A stretch of DNA of 64,000 bases from a bacterium (lineage in GTDB: Bacteria; Myxococcota_A; Bradymonadia; Bradymonadales; Bradymonadaceae), in contig JAUIBR010000006.1 in NCBI GenBank assembly GCA_030427705.1, positions 1 to 64,000 on the forward strand, read 5' to 3'. The stretch's first letter is position 1. The number at the start of each line of letters is the position of its first letter. Below are positions 20,157-30,138 of the stretch, in pieces. The position numbers and the translations under genes are program-made. A model generated the notes under the pieces. That model was not told the origin of the DNA. It worked only from the letters and a program-made list of their open reading frames with translations, and ran no database searches.

Positions 20157-23100
20157 CTACATATCGAGTTTGACCGTCGCCACAGACGCCGGGCCACTTG
20201 GAAACTGTACTTGCTTTACATATGACGTCAGGCAAGCCCGTGTGGCAGCGGGTACACCCCAAGCTTTCAGCCGAACTGAACCGTCCTTTCCAATCTGGAA
20301 TGTGGCGGTTTTCTTTTCGGATTCAGTACCTTGTTCAGATCGGCAATAGCGCGCTCCACGAGTGAGCCTGCGCAGTACCTGTGCCGCGCCAAAAACACTC
20401 CCACCTTGTAGTTCTGGAATTGTGATGACTGGCGATTCAACAACGCTGTTGCCCACGTTGAAGAACATGCCGTTGTCAATGAATGGGGTGGTTTTGCCGT
20501 CAAGAACGACGCTCACTTCGCCCACCATCTTGAGCATCGGGTCCCCTTTCAAAAGGCGAACTTGGTACACGCCATCCGGCAGCGACTCCCACTCACAGAC
20601 GTGTTCGATTCGAGTACGTTTTCCGATGACTTGGACGGTCTCGCGGCAAGCTCGATAACGCGTGGAATACAACCACTCTTGTCCTACCGAAGGACTCTCC
20701 AACAACCAGTAAAAACGCGCATCTTGTGGGGTTGGATAGTACGTTGCCTTGAGTCGGAACTTTGCGTTTGGTTTGGGTACCAACAGCGGCGCGGATGTCG
20801 GGCATTTGGGGAGCGGTTCATTCTTCAAGTCGGCGAGCGCGCGAGCGTGTGCGCATGCGCGGCCTGAATACTTATCATCAGACTTTCCGGCATAGAATCC
20901 GATGAGTATCTCCTGCGCCTCGGGGTCAAGTCTGTGTCGGTCGGCGAGGTCCTTCAGAATCAAGGGCGCTTGGTTTGGATCGGTGCTGATTCCATACGTC
21001 TCGACGTCTCGACGAGACAAGCGTGCGTAGGCAGTCCAAGCCCGCTTGGACGCCGCCCCCGTTTCTGACGCAACGGTGTAGCTTCGGTCGATGCCAATGT
21101 CCTTTCCGGCAGTTGGCGTCTGCGCCACCGGCCATGAAACCGCCGGTTTGAGCGACAGTTTTCGTCCGGTCCTTTGGCTACGCATCCGAAGCAGTACTTG
21201 GACATCCGTCTGGTTTCCGTTGGCATCCTCGGGAAACTTCATTTGGTGGGCTCGTCTCATGAGGCAGGACCGCAGTTTCTCGTCCCCCACGGTGTCATCG
21301 ACGATAACTACCATCCCGGTTCGACCGTTTGGCAAAACCTGGAGCCCCAGAACAACATCTCCCGCCAGCGTCTTGATCTCTTGGACGCGCTGCTCATAAC
21401 AGCTCAGATACGCATTTCGGCGTTGACGGAAGATTCGATTCGCCATGGCAGCGTTCAGCCCATTTGCGGCGTTGGTCGCCTCGATCGTTAGTTTTGGTGG
21501 TTGGGTGAGGGGGCGTAGTCGTTTCGAGCGCATGCCCGCACCCCGCCGAGGCTTCTTTTCCTCCAAATCCGGTGCGCCGCCGTACTCGTTTTGGATCGAC
21601 TCCAACGCCATCTTGGTTGCTGCGGGATCGAGTTCGGTGACTCCCATGGCCGCTAGACCACCAAGTTGTTCGAGGTTTCCACCTTTTGAATGTGAAGTGA
21701 CACGGTCGGCCAGCTCGCCAAGCTCCTTGGAAAGCCCTTGGTCCGGCACATCGGCTTCTTTGCTGCCGATCGAAACGAGGCGTGTATGTTTGGACAACAA
21801 ACCGTTTTCAACCGCCAAACGAGCTGCCTTCGCGGAATCATCTGCATTGTTTGAGTGATCCAGATTCTTGATCGCGTTCGATGCCCAAAATTTCGGGGCA
21901 ACATCCTGCAAGTCCTCATATGTCCGAATTGGCAGCTCAAAGGTCACCTTTTCGCCCGCCAAAATGCCGCTGAGTTTGAGAGTTTTCGGAAGCTCGCCCG
22001 AGACCTTTCCGGTGACGATAATGGCTTGCCCCGGCGCGATAGGTGGCTGCGCGACGGGAAAAACCTCGAAGGTGTTTGGCATCTCAACTTGGATATTTGC
22101 CAGGAGTCCAAAGCCCGCCAACGCCTCCAATCGCCCGACGGCTGCTTCGGCATCTACACCCGTTAGATTCAACACGGAACCTCCCGATGCGTCCGCAACA
22201 GCGGCTGCGATGCTTGGGTCGTGTTCGCCATATAGAATCACATGGATTGGTGGCGGGTTTAGCGCCTCAAGGGCGGTCTTCAGGCTGTGCGGACGAAGCG
22301 CGCCCGCGCTTGGGAACGCGTCGGTCGCATACAACACACGCGGTGACCGCTCCTTGGGATGGTCCTTCAAGATTTCGGTCACTTTCTGTGCAACCCGTTC
22401 GATATTGGTGGCGCCTGAGCGCTCGACCTCAAACAATGCGGACTTGAGGCGTTCCCGATAATCGGGGGTGAGTGGTTGGAACTTGCCGCCCACCAATGGG
22501 GTGCATTCGTCGGAGCATACCAAGGCCATGGCACGGTCCTCGGCTTCCAGTGAATCGATGATGGCATTAATCATCAGGATATCACTGTCCCGTTTGGGCG
22601 CGCGGCTCTCGGAATTGTCCAAAACGATGAGTTGATCCACGCCTCCAACCGAGGTTTTTGGTGGAGACGAGAATTTGGGCCGGGCGTTAAGCGCAAAGTA
22701 TCCAGACTTGTTAACTAGCGCGTGTGCGCGCTCGGCGCTCTTCAGCTCGATAACCAGGTCCCCAACCGGCGCGAAGTCCTGTTTGGTGAAGGCTGCTGTC
22801 GCCGCGTCGCCTTGTTCCAAGATGTTCATGTCATACCCAAACACGGTGACATCTTGGGGCTTCGATCCAACCATTCGTGTTCGGATGTTGAAGCTAGATA
22901 CCCGCAAACTACCTTCCGCATCTCGAGGCATTCGGTAGACATAGCGTTGTCCGCGGATCTGGGGTTCGAGCGGTTGTTGAAGCGTCACACGCACCTTTCG
23001 CTGGCCTTCCGGTTTGATGACACCCAGCGAGAGCTGCACGTCTCCAGGCTCAGTTGTGCTGGCCAGCGTGGCTGCCTTTCCCTGTGACACGGCGACTCGG

Positions 23101-23954
23101 TAGACTTCGTCGGCCTTTTGGTTTGGCAAGACCTCACTATCGACCCATTTTCCTTTGTCGTAGAGCGCGACGTTCGTAACCAGCGCATTTTTGGGCGCTT
23201 TGAATGTGAAGATAGCTTCACCGGGCTTTTTCCCAACGCTTCGAAAGCTCTCAATCACGGTCGTAATCGCCACGCCGCCGCGAATTTCGACGTCGACGGA
23301 GTGCTCATCAATGCTGATTTCTAGCGCATCCCCGACCGAGGTTACCTCGCCAAAGCCCGGTGCAGCCCGGGCGTCGACAGCTTCCTGAAGCCAGCTCGTC
23401 CTGGAGGCGGCATCGAATCCAGCACTGATCTCGGGATCGGCGCCGGGCGCAAACACCATCCCCCGTTCGATGGTCTGTTCCCCGACGGAAGCCGACCCCC
23501 GCAGCACCACGAAGGACGCATCCTGCATCGCCTGTGCGACGATTGTCGTCTTGGGTCGTAGCTCGAATTCGCGTTCGCCTAGGAGCAACACTGCTCCGAG
23601 GTTTCCCGAGTCCAGTGAGATACGACCATGGTGGAGACGGATTGATTTGGCGTGGAATCTATCGAGCTCCACGTCAGAAGCACCATCAACGATGACCTTT
23701 GCAGCGCCGGTTACCGCGAGCGTCGCAACCACGCCTGATTCCGTCTGAATTCGGGATCCTTTGGGAAGCTGTGACCCTTCTCGCATGCCACCGAACTCCT
23801 CCCCATTTTCGATAAACTTGATGCCGAGCCCGTTCAGCGCGTCGATCGTCTCGACGCGACCTTCCCATGCGTCTGGGCTGGGCTTCTTCGAATCGCACCC
23901 GAACAGGAACGTGCTGATCGCGAGCGCGACCATAAGACGTCTGAAATATTGCAA
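20157..23954 (-). CDS. large VIT/VWA lipoprotein with FecR-like and AgmX-like domains
   Basis: A 1265-residue lipoprotein. TTG at 23954 with AAGGAAG five bases upstream starts MQYFRRLMVALAISTFLFGC, a clear lipoprotein signal. Domains in order: FecR-like beta domain (about 60-180), VIT domain (about 210-345), VWA domain (about 435-600) with an intact MIDAS DNSES, a linker with lipid-facing beta repeats, an AgmX/PglI-like domain (about 835-945, SCYEQRVQEIKTLAGDVVL onwards) and a final similar TonB-like domain. VIT-VWA proteins are usually surface adhesion or protease-like scaffolds; AgmX/PglI domains belong to gliding-related proteins. The frame is open further up to 24122, but that part overlaps the DUF1552 gene. 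It probably shares a transcript with DUF1592 and DUF1552. Confidence 0.88.
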   Translation of the reverse strand: MQYFRRLMVALAISTFLFGCDSKKPSPDAWEGRVETIDALNGLGIKFIENGEEFGGMREGSQLPKGSRIQTESGVVATLAVTGAAKVIVDGASDVELDRFHAKSIRLHHGRISLDSGNLGAVLLLGEREFELRPKTTIVAQAMQDASFVVLRGSASVGEQTIERGMVFAPGADPEISAGFDAASRTSWLQEAVDARAAPGFGEVTSVGDALEISIDEHSVDVEIRGGVAITTVIESFRSVGKKPGEAIFTFKAPKNALVTNVALYDKGKWVDSEVLPNQKADEVYRVAVSQGKAATLASTTEPGDVQLSLGVIKPEGQRKVRVTLQQPLEPQIRGQRYVYRMPRDAEGSLRVSSFNIRTRMVGSKPQDVTVFGYDMNILEQGDAATAAFTKQDFAPVGDLVIELKSAERAHALVNKSGYFALNARPKFSSPPKTSVGGVDQLIVLDNSESRAPKRDSDILMINAIIDSLEAEDRAMALVCSDECTPLVGGKFQPLTPDYRERLKSALFEVERSGATNIERVAQKVTEILKDHPKERSPRVLYATDAFPSAGALRPHSLKTALEALNPPPIHVILYGEHDPSIAAAVADASGGSVLNLTGVDAEAAVGRLEALAGFGLLANIQVEMPNTFEVFPVAQPPIAPGQAIIVTGKVSGELPKTLKLSGILAGEKVTFELPIRTYEDLQDVAPKFWASNAIKNLDHSNNADDSAKAARLAVENGLLSKHTRLVSIGSKEADVPDQGLSKELGELADRVTSHSKGGNLEQLGGLAAMGVTELDPAATKMALESIQNEYGGAPDLEEKKPRRGAGMRSKRLRPLTQPPKLTIEATNAANGLNAAMANRIFRQRRNAYLSCYEQRVQEIKTLAGDVVLGLQVLPNGRTGMVVIVDDTVGDEKLRSCLMRRAHQMKFPEDANGNQTDVQVLLRMRSQRTGRKLSLKPAVSWPVAQTPTAGKDIGIDRSYTVASETGAASKRAWTAYARLSRRDVETYGISTDPNQAPLILKDLADRHRLDPEAQEILIGFYAGKSDDKYSGRACAHARALADLKNEPLPKCPTSAPLLVPKPNAKFRLKATYYPTPQDARFYWLLESPSVGQEWLYSTRYRACRETVQVIGKRTRIEHVCEWESLPDGVYQVRLLKGDPMLKMVGEVSVVLDGKTTPFIDNGMFFNVGNSVVESPVITIPELQGGSVFGAAQVLRRLTRGARYCRSEQGTESEKKTATFQIGKDGSVRLKAWGVPAATRACLTSYVKQVQFPSGPASVATVKLDM

Positions 23955-24024
23955 TTTGGCTTCCTTGGTTTGCTTGGGGCAGCATACCTGCGCCGAAGGC
24001 GTCAGCCAAGCTTTGCAGCCGCGA

Positions 24025-25329
24025 TCACGCGACGCCGGCGAGTGCTCCGGTGGCATAGTCACCAAACGCGGTGCCGTTGCCGAAGGAACCATCGATGCCA
24101 AAGGCGCGCAGCAGTGCAACATGCAGATTGTTCAAGGGCGTTCCGCTCGCGTCGATGCGTTGGCCGGTCGTGTTCACGATGCTCTGCCCACCAAACAAGA
24201 CCGGGCACACGCGCTCGTGGTCATGCACACTGCCGATGCCCATGCTTGGCATCACCAGGACCAAAGTGTTGTCCAACAAGGTGCCGCCGCCGGCGTCTGG
24301 CGTGTCTTGGAGCAGGCCAAGTAGGTGAGCAATTTGCTCGGAGTGCCAGCGCTCGACCCGTTCTAGCTGACCGGGATCGCCGTGCGAGATGGCGTGGTGT
24401 TGGCCTGGTGCGCCCAGGAAATCGTGGGTTCGTTGGCTGAGCCCAAACTCGATCATGAATGAAGCAATACGTGTTTGATCACACTGGAACGCCAGCTTGA
24501 TGAGCTCATGGAAGGTCGGCACACGGTCGCGGTATCCGATATTGCCTGCGGGCGCAGCTGGAATTGGGCAAGACGCGGCGACCGGGTCGGCGGTCAGGCT
24601 TCTTTCGACTTCGCGAAGTGAGGTGAAATACTCGTCTAGCTTGGCTTTGTCCGCATTTCCGAGCTTCGATTGAAGGTCGCTTGCGTCGTCGCGAACGAAG
24701 TCCAAAATCGATCGGCGGCTGACCTTTCGGATGTCTGCGGAAGCGCCAGTCAGACCGTCCACGCTGGTGTCGAAGAGTTGGTTAAAGACCGCCTCGGGGT
24801 TGATCGTCGGAATCAGAGGTTGGCCAGCTCCTGCCCACGAAATGCACTGTGTGTACGGGCAAGGTGAGCCGCCGACATCGCAAGTGGCGGGCTCGCCAGC
24901 GCTAAACTGGAGCGACCGAAATCGTGTCGAAGGATTCAGTTCCTGAGCGACAATCTGGTCGAGCGTGATTCCGCATTTCAGCCCACCCAGGTCCGGAAAT
25001 CGAACACCAGACATGACCGTCGACGTTCCCATTGCATGCGCTGCGCCGGGGCTGTTTCGGGCCGCGACATTGTCCATGTTGACAATGGACAAAGCACGGT
25101 TCGCAAAGGGCTGCAGCGCGCTCGCTTGAGCCGGGAAGGTCAGGTTTCCGTTTCCGCCCGATGGCGCCCACCAGTTTGGATTGCGTCCATTGGGCAGGAA
25201 ATACACCAACAAACGTGGTTTGCCGCCCGCTTGGGCGATAGCGTTGCCGGCCGTGAAGTACTCCAGCATGGGGAGGGCCACGGTTGTGGCCAATGCGCCG
25301 CGAAGAAATTGTCGTCGGGTCGTCGTCAT
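24025..25329 (-). CDS. DUF1552 Tat-exported protein
   Basis: A 434-residue DUF1552 protein. It begins TTTRRQFLRGALATTVALPML, a twin-arginine signal, so it is exported folded. The conserved motifs YFLPNGRNPNWWAP, MDNVAARN, SGVRFPDLGG and HAISHGD fit the family, which is related to the alkaline phosphatase/sulfatase (DUF1501) fold and has no assigned reaction. It follows the DUF1592 gene by two bases; the two are a conserved pair in Planctomycetes and Myxococcota and are thought to act on a polymer or be envelope-associated. The VIT/VWA lipoprotein gene starts 70 bases further on. Confidence 0.95.
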   Translation of the reverse strand: MTTTRRQFLRGALATTVALPMLEYFTAGNAIAQAGGKPRLLVYFLPNGRNPNWWAPSGGNGNLTFPAQASALQPFANRALSIVNMDNVAARNSPGAAHAMGTSTVMSGVRFPDLGGLKCGITLDQIVAQELNPSTRFRSLQFSAGEPATCDVGGSPCPYTQCISWAGAGQPLIPTINPEAVFNQLFDTSVDGLTGASADIRKVSRRSILDFVRDDASDLQSKLGNADKAKLDEYFTSLREVERSLTADPVAASCPIPAAPAGNIGYRDRVPTFHELIKLAFQCDQTRIASFMIEFGLSQRTHDFLGAPGQHHAISHGDPGQLERVERWHSEQIAHLLGLLQDTPDAGGGTLLDNTLVLVMPSMGIGSVHDHERVCPVLFGGQSIVNTTGQRIDASGTPLNNLHVALLRAFGIDGSFGNGTAFGDYATGALAGVA

Positions 25330-25331
25330 AA

Positions 25332-27353
25332 CTACTTCAGGGGCACGGGTTGGCTAAATGCGGGTGAGAGCACGATGGCCGAGATAAGGTCAGACAGCGT
25401 CACCGCCTCAAGATTCCCAAGCCCCGGAATCTGCCTGACCTCATCTTTGCCCACGGGTCTCCCCACCGCGTATGCCAACATCTTTTGCGAAACACAGGTT
25501 ACAAATTCTTCACGATCGACGTTCGCCGCCATGTCGTCTGCTCCGCGGAACACGGGACCATTCGGGATCTCGCCGTCCGAGTCGAGTGTTGGGTCGTCGA
25601 TCTCTCTAGCCACACCGTCGTAGACCTCAAAGCCCATCCCGAGCACGTCCAAGCTTGCATGGCAGGTCGCACAAGCAGGTTCGCTGCGGTGTTGTTCCAA
25701 GCGCTCACGCAACGTCATGCCGGACTCTTCCGAGGCAAGCTCGCCGATCTCCAAGCCCGGAGGCGGCGGTGGTACAGGTGCGCAGAGCATATTGTCGGCG
25801 ACCCATGCGCCTCGGCGGATTGGGGATGAGTGCACAGCTTCGGACCGCGAGGTCAGCCACGCTGACAAAGCCAAGACTCCACGCCGGTCGCCGGGGCCTA
25901 CGCCAACACGTTCAAACCCATCATTGCCGGGCGCGGGAAGTCCCAGATGGTTCGCCAGATTGGCATCTCGATACGCGAAATCAGGCTCCAGCATGCTGGC
26001 GATGGGGGCGTTGTTCTGCAGGTAATCCAAGAAGAAGAGCTTCGATTCCTGCGTCATCGATTGGCGAACTGACTCGTTGAACGACGGATAGGTCTCTGGG
26101 CTTGGCGCAGCTTGTTCCAGGTGGCGAAGGTCCAGCCATTGCTCCGCAAACCCGTCCGCCAAGGCATCAGCTTTGGGGTCTAGGACCATCCAGGCCACGG
26201 TCTGGCGAACGCCTTCCGGTGTACTCAGGCTGCCGTTTGCGGCGGCATCCAGTAGTTTGTCGTCGGGCGTCGTGCTCCAGATGAAGTATGACAAGCGGCT
26301 TGCCAGAACGTACGGATCCAAGAGCTCTGGTGAGTTTGTGTCCGCGACAGTCCGGTAGCGATACAGAAATTTCGGTGAGCTGAGCATGGCTCGCAGAGCC
26401 AATTTCAATGCATCCAGCTGGGACTCGCCGCCTTGTCGCAGCGTGACGAGCAGGCTCTCAAGCTTGCTGGTTTCATCAACTGTGAGTGGGCGTCGCCAGG
26501 CGCGTTGCGCGAATGTCTGAACAATCGTCGACGTGCACGCGGAGTCGTTTGTCGGGTCGCAGCTGAGCAGGAGTCTTCGCGCTGGACCTTCCACGCGACG
26601 GGTTGTTTCAACGTGGGCGAAATCGAACATCAGGTCGTTGCCACGGTTGGCCGGCGCGTCTTCTTCGAAGTTTGTCGCCTGAACCGCGATCTCGTGATTT
26701 CCGGGGCTAAGCTCGACCTCGAACCGGCGGTTCTCCATCTGCAACGGCGCGTTGAAATCGAAGTTCTGCCCCGCGATCTGCGCGCGTACGCTTGGTGTCG
26801 CCGCGCCGCCGTTTACGTACCCTTGGATTCTGACGATGAAGTTATAGGTGCCGGCTTCTGGCACGTTTACGGATGCGACCGTCCGCCCACCTCGTAGGCG
26901 AACGATGCCTCCAATCCGGTTGGCGTCACGGTTGATATTATAGGTCCAACGCGAGTCGTTTTCTTCAAGCCGGTCTGCAAACGCAGGACGTTCTGTGAAC
27001 GCATCTTCGACAACTTCAGTCGCAGCTGCGACGTACATGTCCATCAACGAGGGAGTGATTCCCAGCGCATCTGACGCGTTGTCGAATCCTCCGACCGCCG
27101 CATCGGGCGGGAACATGTCGGCTGGTCGCAGCTCGGTCCCAAGCAGGTCTCGGACCGAGTTGTTGTACTCTAGCCGGTTGAGTCGATGGAGCGATGCGCG
27201 AGGAACCGCACCTTCGACATAGACGTCGGGTTGATTATTGCTTTGCTTGTTCGCCGTCGCAATCGTGTCCGCCGCATCGTCGCTGAGTGACAGCTGACCT
27301 TCGCATCCGACCGACAAAACCAGGGCAAGCGCCGTGTAGTACTTCTTTGCCAT
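25332..27353 (-). CDS. DUF1592/DUF1588 Planctomycete-type lipoprotein
   Basis: A 673-residue protein of the DUF1587-DUF1595-DUF1592-DUF1588-DUF1585 architecture. The lipobox LSVGC follows a basic start (MAKKYY). The N-terminal motif LHRLNRLEYNNSVRDLLG is the DUF1587 hallmark; YRYRTVADTNSPELLDPYVLASRLSYFIW is DUF1592. A CxxCH motif (CATCH, near residue 560) lies in the DUF1588 part, so one haem c may be attached. A Cys/Val-rich PSD-like beta domain lies before it. The ATG at 27353 is used; a GTG at 27359 adds two residues. Function is unknown. It is the first gene of the DUF1592-DUF1552-VIT/VWA unit. Confidence 0.93.
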   Translation of the reverse strand: MAKKYYTALALVLSVGCEGQLSLSDDAADTIATANKQSNNQPDVYVEGAVPRASLHRLNRLEYNNSVRDLLGTELRPADMFPPDAAVGGFDNASDALGITPSLMDMYVAAATEVVEDAFTERPAFADRLEENDSRWTYNINRDANRIGGIVRLRGGRTVASVNVPEAGTYNFIVRIQGYVNGGAATPSVRAQIAGQNFDFNAPLQMENRRFEVELSPGNHEIAVQATNFEEDAPANRGNDLMFDFAHVETTRRVEGPARRLLLSCDPTNDSACTSTIVQTFAQRAWRRPLTVDETSKLESLLVTLRQGGESQLDALKLALRAMLSSPKFLYRYRTVADTNSPELLDPYVLASRLSYFIWSTTPDDKLLDAAANGSLSTPEGVRQTVAWMVLDPKADALADGFAEQWLDLRHLEQAAPSPETYPSFNESVRQSMTQESKLFFLDYLQNNAPIASMLEPDFAYRDANLANHLGLPAPGNDGFERVGVGPGDRRGVLALSAWLTSRSEAVHSSPIRRGAWVADNMLCAPVPPPPPGLEIGELASEESGMTLRERLEQHRSEPACATCHASLDVLGMGFEVYDGVAREIDDPTLDSDGEIPNGPVFRGADDMAANVDREEFVTCVSQKMLAYAVGRPVGKDEVRQIPGLGNLEAVTLSDLISAIVLSPAFSQPVPLK

Positions 27354-27427
27354 GAACACACAATAGGCGGTTCAGGGCAAAATGTGGTCTTACTCGATCT
27401 GACATTACGCCCATTACGCCCTTCGGG

Positions 27428-27480
27428 CTGGCGTCGCTTCGCTGGCGTCGCTTCGCTGGCGTCGCTTCGCTGGCGTCGCC
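27428..27480. repeat. 14-bp tandem repeat CTGGCGTCGCTTCG, 3.8 copies
   Basis: Four contiguous units start at 27428, 27442, 27456 and 27470 (the last is shortened). The core GCTGGCGTCGC returns as a 16-bp tandem array at 31107-31170. It lies between the DUF1592 start and the cupin gene, in an otherwise feature-poor 195-bp gap. The frame remains open through the array on the cupin side, but that is a compositional effect. Confidence 0.9.
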
Positions 27481-27548
27481 AGCGGCTGTTATCGCGTTCG
27501 CTGGTGTCGCGCATCGCACTTGCGTTGGGTTCGCGGTATTGTGGGTCA

Positions 27549-27959
27549 ATGAACGCAAAGTACTGGATCGACAAACTGGGCCTGCAGCCCCATCCGGAGG
27601 GCGGCTACTACAAAGAAACCTGGCGGTCTGAGTTGATCTTGCCCGCCGAAGTTCTGCCGCAGAAGGCCGAGCGGTCTGCTGGAACATCCATCTATTTCCT
27701 ATTGGAAACTGGCCAAGAATCGGCCTGGCATCGAGTGGCCTCTGCGGAGCTTTGGATTCACCAACTCGGCGACAGTCTTGAACTCAGCATCGACCGGGAA
27801 GCGACCAAGACCATCCGGCTTGGCCCCGACGGCGAAATGCAGGCTGTTGTGTCACCCAACGAATGGCAGTCGGCGAAGCTAGAAAATGGAGAAGCCGGAT
27901 ACGCGCTTGTTTGTTGCGTCGTCGTACCCGGCTTCGATTTCGAAGATTTCGAGATGTAA
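27549..27959 (+). CDS. DUF985 cupin protein
   Basis: A 136-residue small beta-barrel protein of the DUF985 cupin family. The hallmark HPEGGYYKETWRS is at the start, with RSAGTSIYFLLETGQESAWHRV (the metal-side motif) and the later QLGDSLELSID segment. Members bind a metal but have no general assigned reaction. The ATG at 27549 is the family start; the frame is open upstream through the tandem repeat but that is not real. It converges on the flotillin gene, with the stop six bases from that gene's stop. Confidence 0.92.
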   Translation: MNAKYWIDKLGLQPHPEGGYYKETWRSELILPAEVLPQKAERSAGTSIYFLLETGQESAWHRVASAELWIHQLGDSLELSIDREATKTIRLGPDGEMQAVVSPNEWQSAKLENGEAGYALVCCVVVPGFDFEDFEM

Positions 27960-27965
27960 GAAACG

Positions 27966-30137
27966 TTAAGCCTCTGGAGTGTCCTTCTCGACAACCTCGG
28001 GCTTGATGGTGATGGCGCCGTTCTGCGGCTTGGCCGCTCCGTTCGCTGCACCGTTGCGCAGAATCTTGTCGAAGACCGCTTGTGCGGTTGGCGACTGCTC
28101 CATGAATCCTTCAACCATCTGGCCGACCGAAACCGACTTGATGAAGTTGTTGTAGAACTCATCGTCTCCGCCGATGACGTTGATCTTGGCTGCCTTGAAG
28201 GCTTCGCCAAGCACACCAGCCTGCGACTTTGCGATGTCGATGGAAGACTTGATCTTCTCCATCGCCAGAATTCGCTCTTGCTCCAGGGCAAGGCGGAACT
28301 CTTCGTGCTCGCGGCTGACGCCATCGAGCTCTTTCATCGCGCGTGCCTTCTCCTCGATACCGCTTGCTTCTGCAGCCAGCTTCTCGCGGATTGCGACACC
28401 TTCTGCCGTGCCGGTCTTTTCGATCTTCACAGCTTCTGCCTGACCTTGCTCAGCGATGACCTTGGCGTGTGCCAGGCCTTCCTTCTCGAGCGCATCAGCC
28501 ATGGCCTGCTTGACCTCGACCTCGACCATGCCTTTCTCTTTCGAGCCCATGGCCTCAGCGACCAGCTTCTCGCGCGTGACGGTGGCTTCCGCCATACCTT
28601 CACGCTCAAGCGCATTCGCGTGAGCTTCTTTGAGTCGAATCTCGACCATGCCCTTCTCTTCTTCACCGGCAGCTTGCGCGACCAGCTTCTCTTTCAGGAC
28701 ACGAGCCTCGACGAAGCCCTGCTTCTCGTTTGCAGCCGCATCTGCCTCTTTGACCTTCACGGTCGCAAGGCCGCTTGCCGCTTCTTCTGCCTGCACACCT
28801 TCGGCCAGGCGAATCTTCGCCTTTGCCACCCGGTCGCTCGCGTCGAGCTCAGCGTCGGCACGAATCAAGCGCTCACGCGCTGCGTGCTTGGCGACCTCTT
28901 CGCTGGCTTCAGCAGCCTTGATGTCGGCGACCAGCTTCTGCTGAGCTTCCGCTTCTGCGGCGATAATCGTGGCTTGCTTGGTACGGTCAGCTTCGGCAAT
29001 GACGCGAAGGTCTTTGATGCGCTCTTCTTCCTCGGCAACCGTCTTATCGACGGCGACGCGGTCGCGCACGACCTCGGCAATTGCCTTCTTCTCGATCTCG
29101 ACTTCTTTGTCCTTCGCGATGCGTCGGATTTCGGTCTCACGCTCACGCGCGATGATCTGGAGCTGACGCTCCTTCTCGACCGTCTCGGTCTCGATGGCAA
29201 TCACACGCTCACGGTTCTTCTCAGCAACCTGCTCTTCGCGAGTCTTGTTGATGTTCTGAACGTTGACCTCTTGCTCGGCTTTCAGGCGAGCGACGTGGGC
29301 CTTGGCAAGCTCCTGGGATTTGATTTCTTCAGCTTCCGCAGCTTGCTGTGCCTCAACCACGTCGATCTCACGCTTCTGCTTGGCGCGGGCGTCCTTTTCC
29401 TGACGCTCGTACTCAAGCATGGCGACGGTGGTCTCAAGGTCATCCTTACCGATGTCTTTCTTGGCCTTGTTCGAGATCTCGGTCGTGTGAACGCGTTTCG
29501 TCGCCGTCAATTCGGTAATCTTACGGATACCTTCAGCATCGAAGACGTTTTCTGGGTCGAGCTGCTCGATAGGCGTCTGCTCAAGGAAGTCGATCGCAGC
29601 GTCCTCAAGGACGTATCCGTTCAAGTCTTCGCCAATCGCGCGCTTGATCTCTTCACGGAATCGGTCGCGCTCCTGGTAGAGGTCTTCGAAGTTAAGCTGC
29701 TTACCGACGGTCTTGAGTGCTTCGGAGAACTTGGCGCCAAAGAGCTCTTCAATCGTCTCGATATCCGATGCCCGCTGACAGCCAACAGACTTGGCGACGC
29801 TCAACACGTCTTTGTCTGCCTCGTTCACTCGCACGAAGAACGTCACCTTGATGTCTGCCCGGATATTGTCCTGACAGATCAAGCCTTCCTTGCCTCGTCG
29901 GTCGATCTCGATGGTCCGCAACGAGATGTCCATGTACTCGGCGCGGTCGAAGACCGGAATCACAAACGCACCCGTGAAGGTCACGACAGGGCCGCCGCGT
30001 TTGTTGATAATGAGCGCCTGGCCCTGGTCCACGCGGTGGTAGATCTTCACGGCAAAGGCCGCGAGTCCTACCAGGATGAAAAGGAGCGATCCCCCACCGA
30101 CCGTCCACATGTTTACGAATTCGCTAAATGCTTCCAC
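27966..30137 (-). CDS. flotillin/YqiK-like SPFH protein
   Basis: A 723-residue flotillin. An N-terminal hydrophobic segment (GGGSLLFILVGLAAFAVKIY, about 14-33) is followed by the SPFH/PHB domain (about 35-230) and a very long Glu/Ala/Lys coiled coil (230-640). The coiled coil contains about three repeats of some 37 residues (VEARVLKEKLVAQAAGEE-, AEATVTREKLVAEAMGSK-, and AEGVAIREKLAAEASG-), which explains a long antisense ORF in the same place. Flotillins organise membrane microdomains and oligomerise; this one is longer than typical FloT (about 500). GTG start with AGGAGGT five bases upstream. The gene lies two bases after its YqiJ-like partner. Confidence 0.95.
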   Translation of the reverse strand: MEAFSEFVNMWTVGGGSLLFILVGLAAFAVKIYHRVDQGQALIINKRGGPVVTFTGAFVIPVFDRAEYMDISLRTIEIDRRGKEGLICQDNIRADIKVTFFVRVNEADKDVLSVAKSVGCQRASDIETIEELFGAKFSEALKTVGKQLNFEDLYQERDRFREEIKRAIGEDLNGYVLEDAAIDFLEQTPIEQLDPENVFDAEGIRKITELTATKRVHTTEISNKAKKDIGKDDLETTVAMLEYERQEKDARAKQKREIDVVEAQQAAEAEEIKSQELAKAHVARLKAEQEVNVQNINKTREEQVAEKNRERVIAIETETVEKERQLQIIARERETEIRRIAKDKEVEIEKKAIAEVVRDRVAVDKTVAEEEERIKDLRVIAEADRTKQATIIAAEAEAQQKLVADIKAAEASEEVAKHAARERLIRADAELDASDRVAKAKIRLAEGVQAEEAASGLATVKVKEADAAANEKQGFVEARVLKEKLVAQAAGEEEKGMVEIRLKEAHANALEREGMAEATVTREKLVAEAMGSKEKGMVEVEVKQAMADALEKEGLAHAKVIAEQGQAEAVKIEKTGTAEGVAIREKLAAEASGIEEKARAMKELDGVSREHEEFRLALEQERILAMEKIKSSIDIAKSQAGVLGEAFKAAKINVIGGDDEFYNNFIKSVSVGQMVEGFMEQSPTAQAVFDKILRNGAANGAAKPQNGAITIKPEVVEKDTPEA

Positions 30138-30138
30138 G

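Noticed and set aside
27428-27480. CRISPR array
   Set aside because: Contiguous tandem units without spacers; no cas genes in the window.
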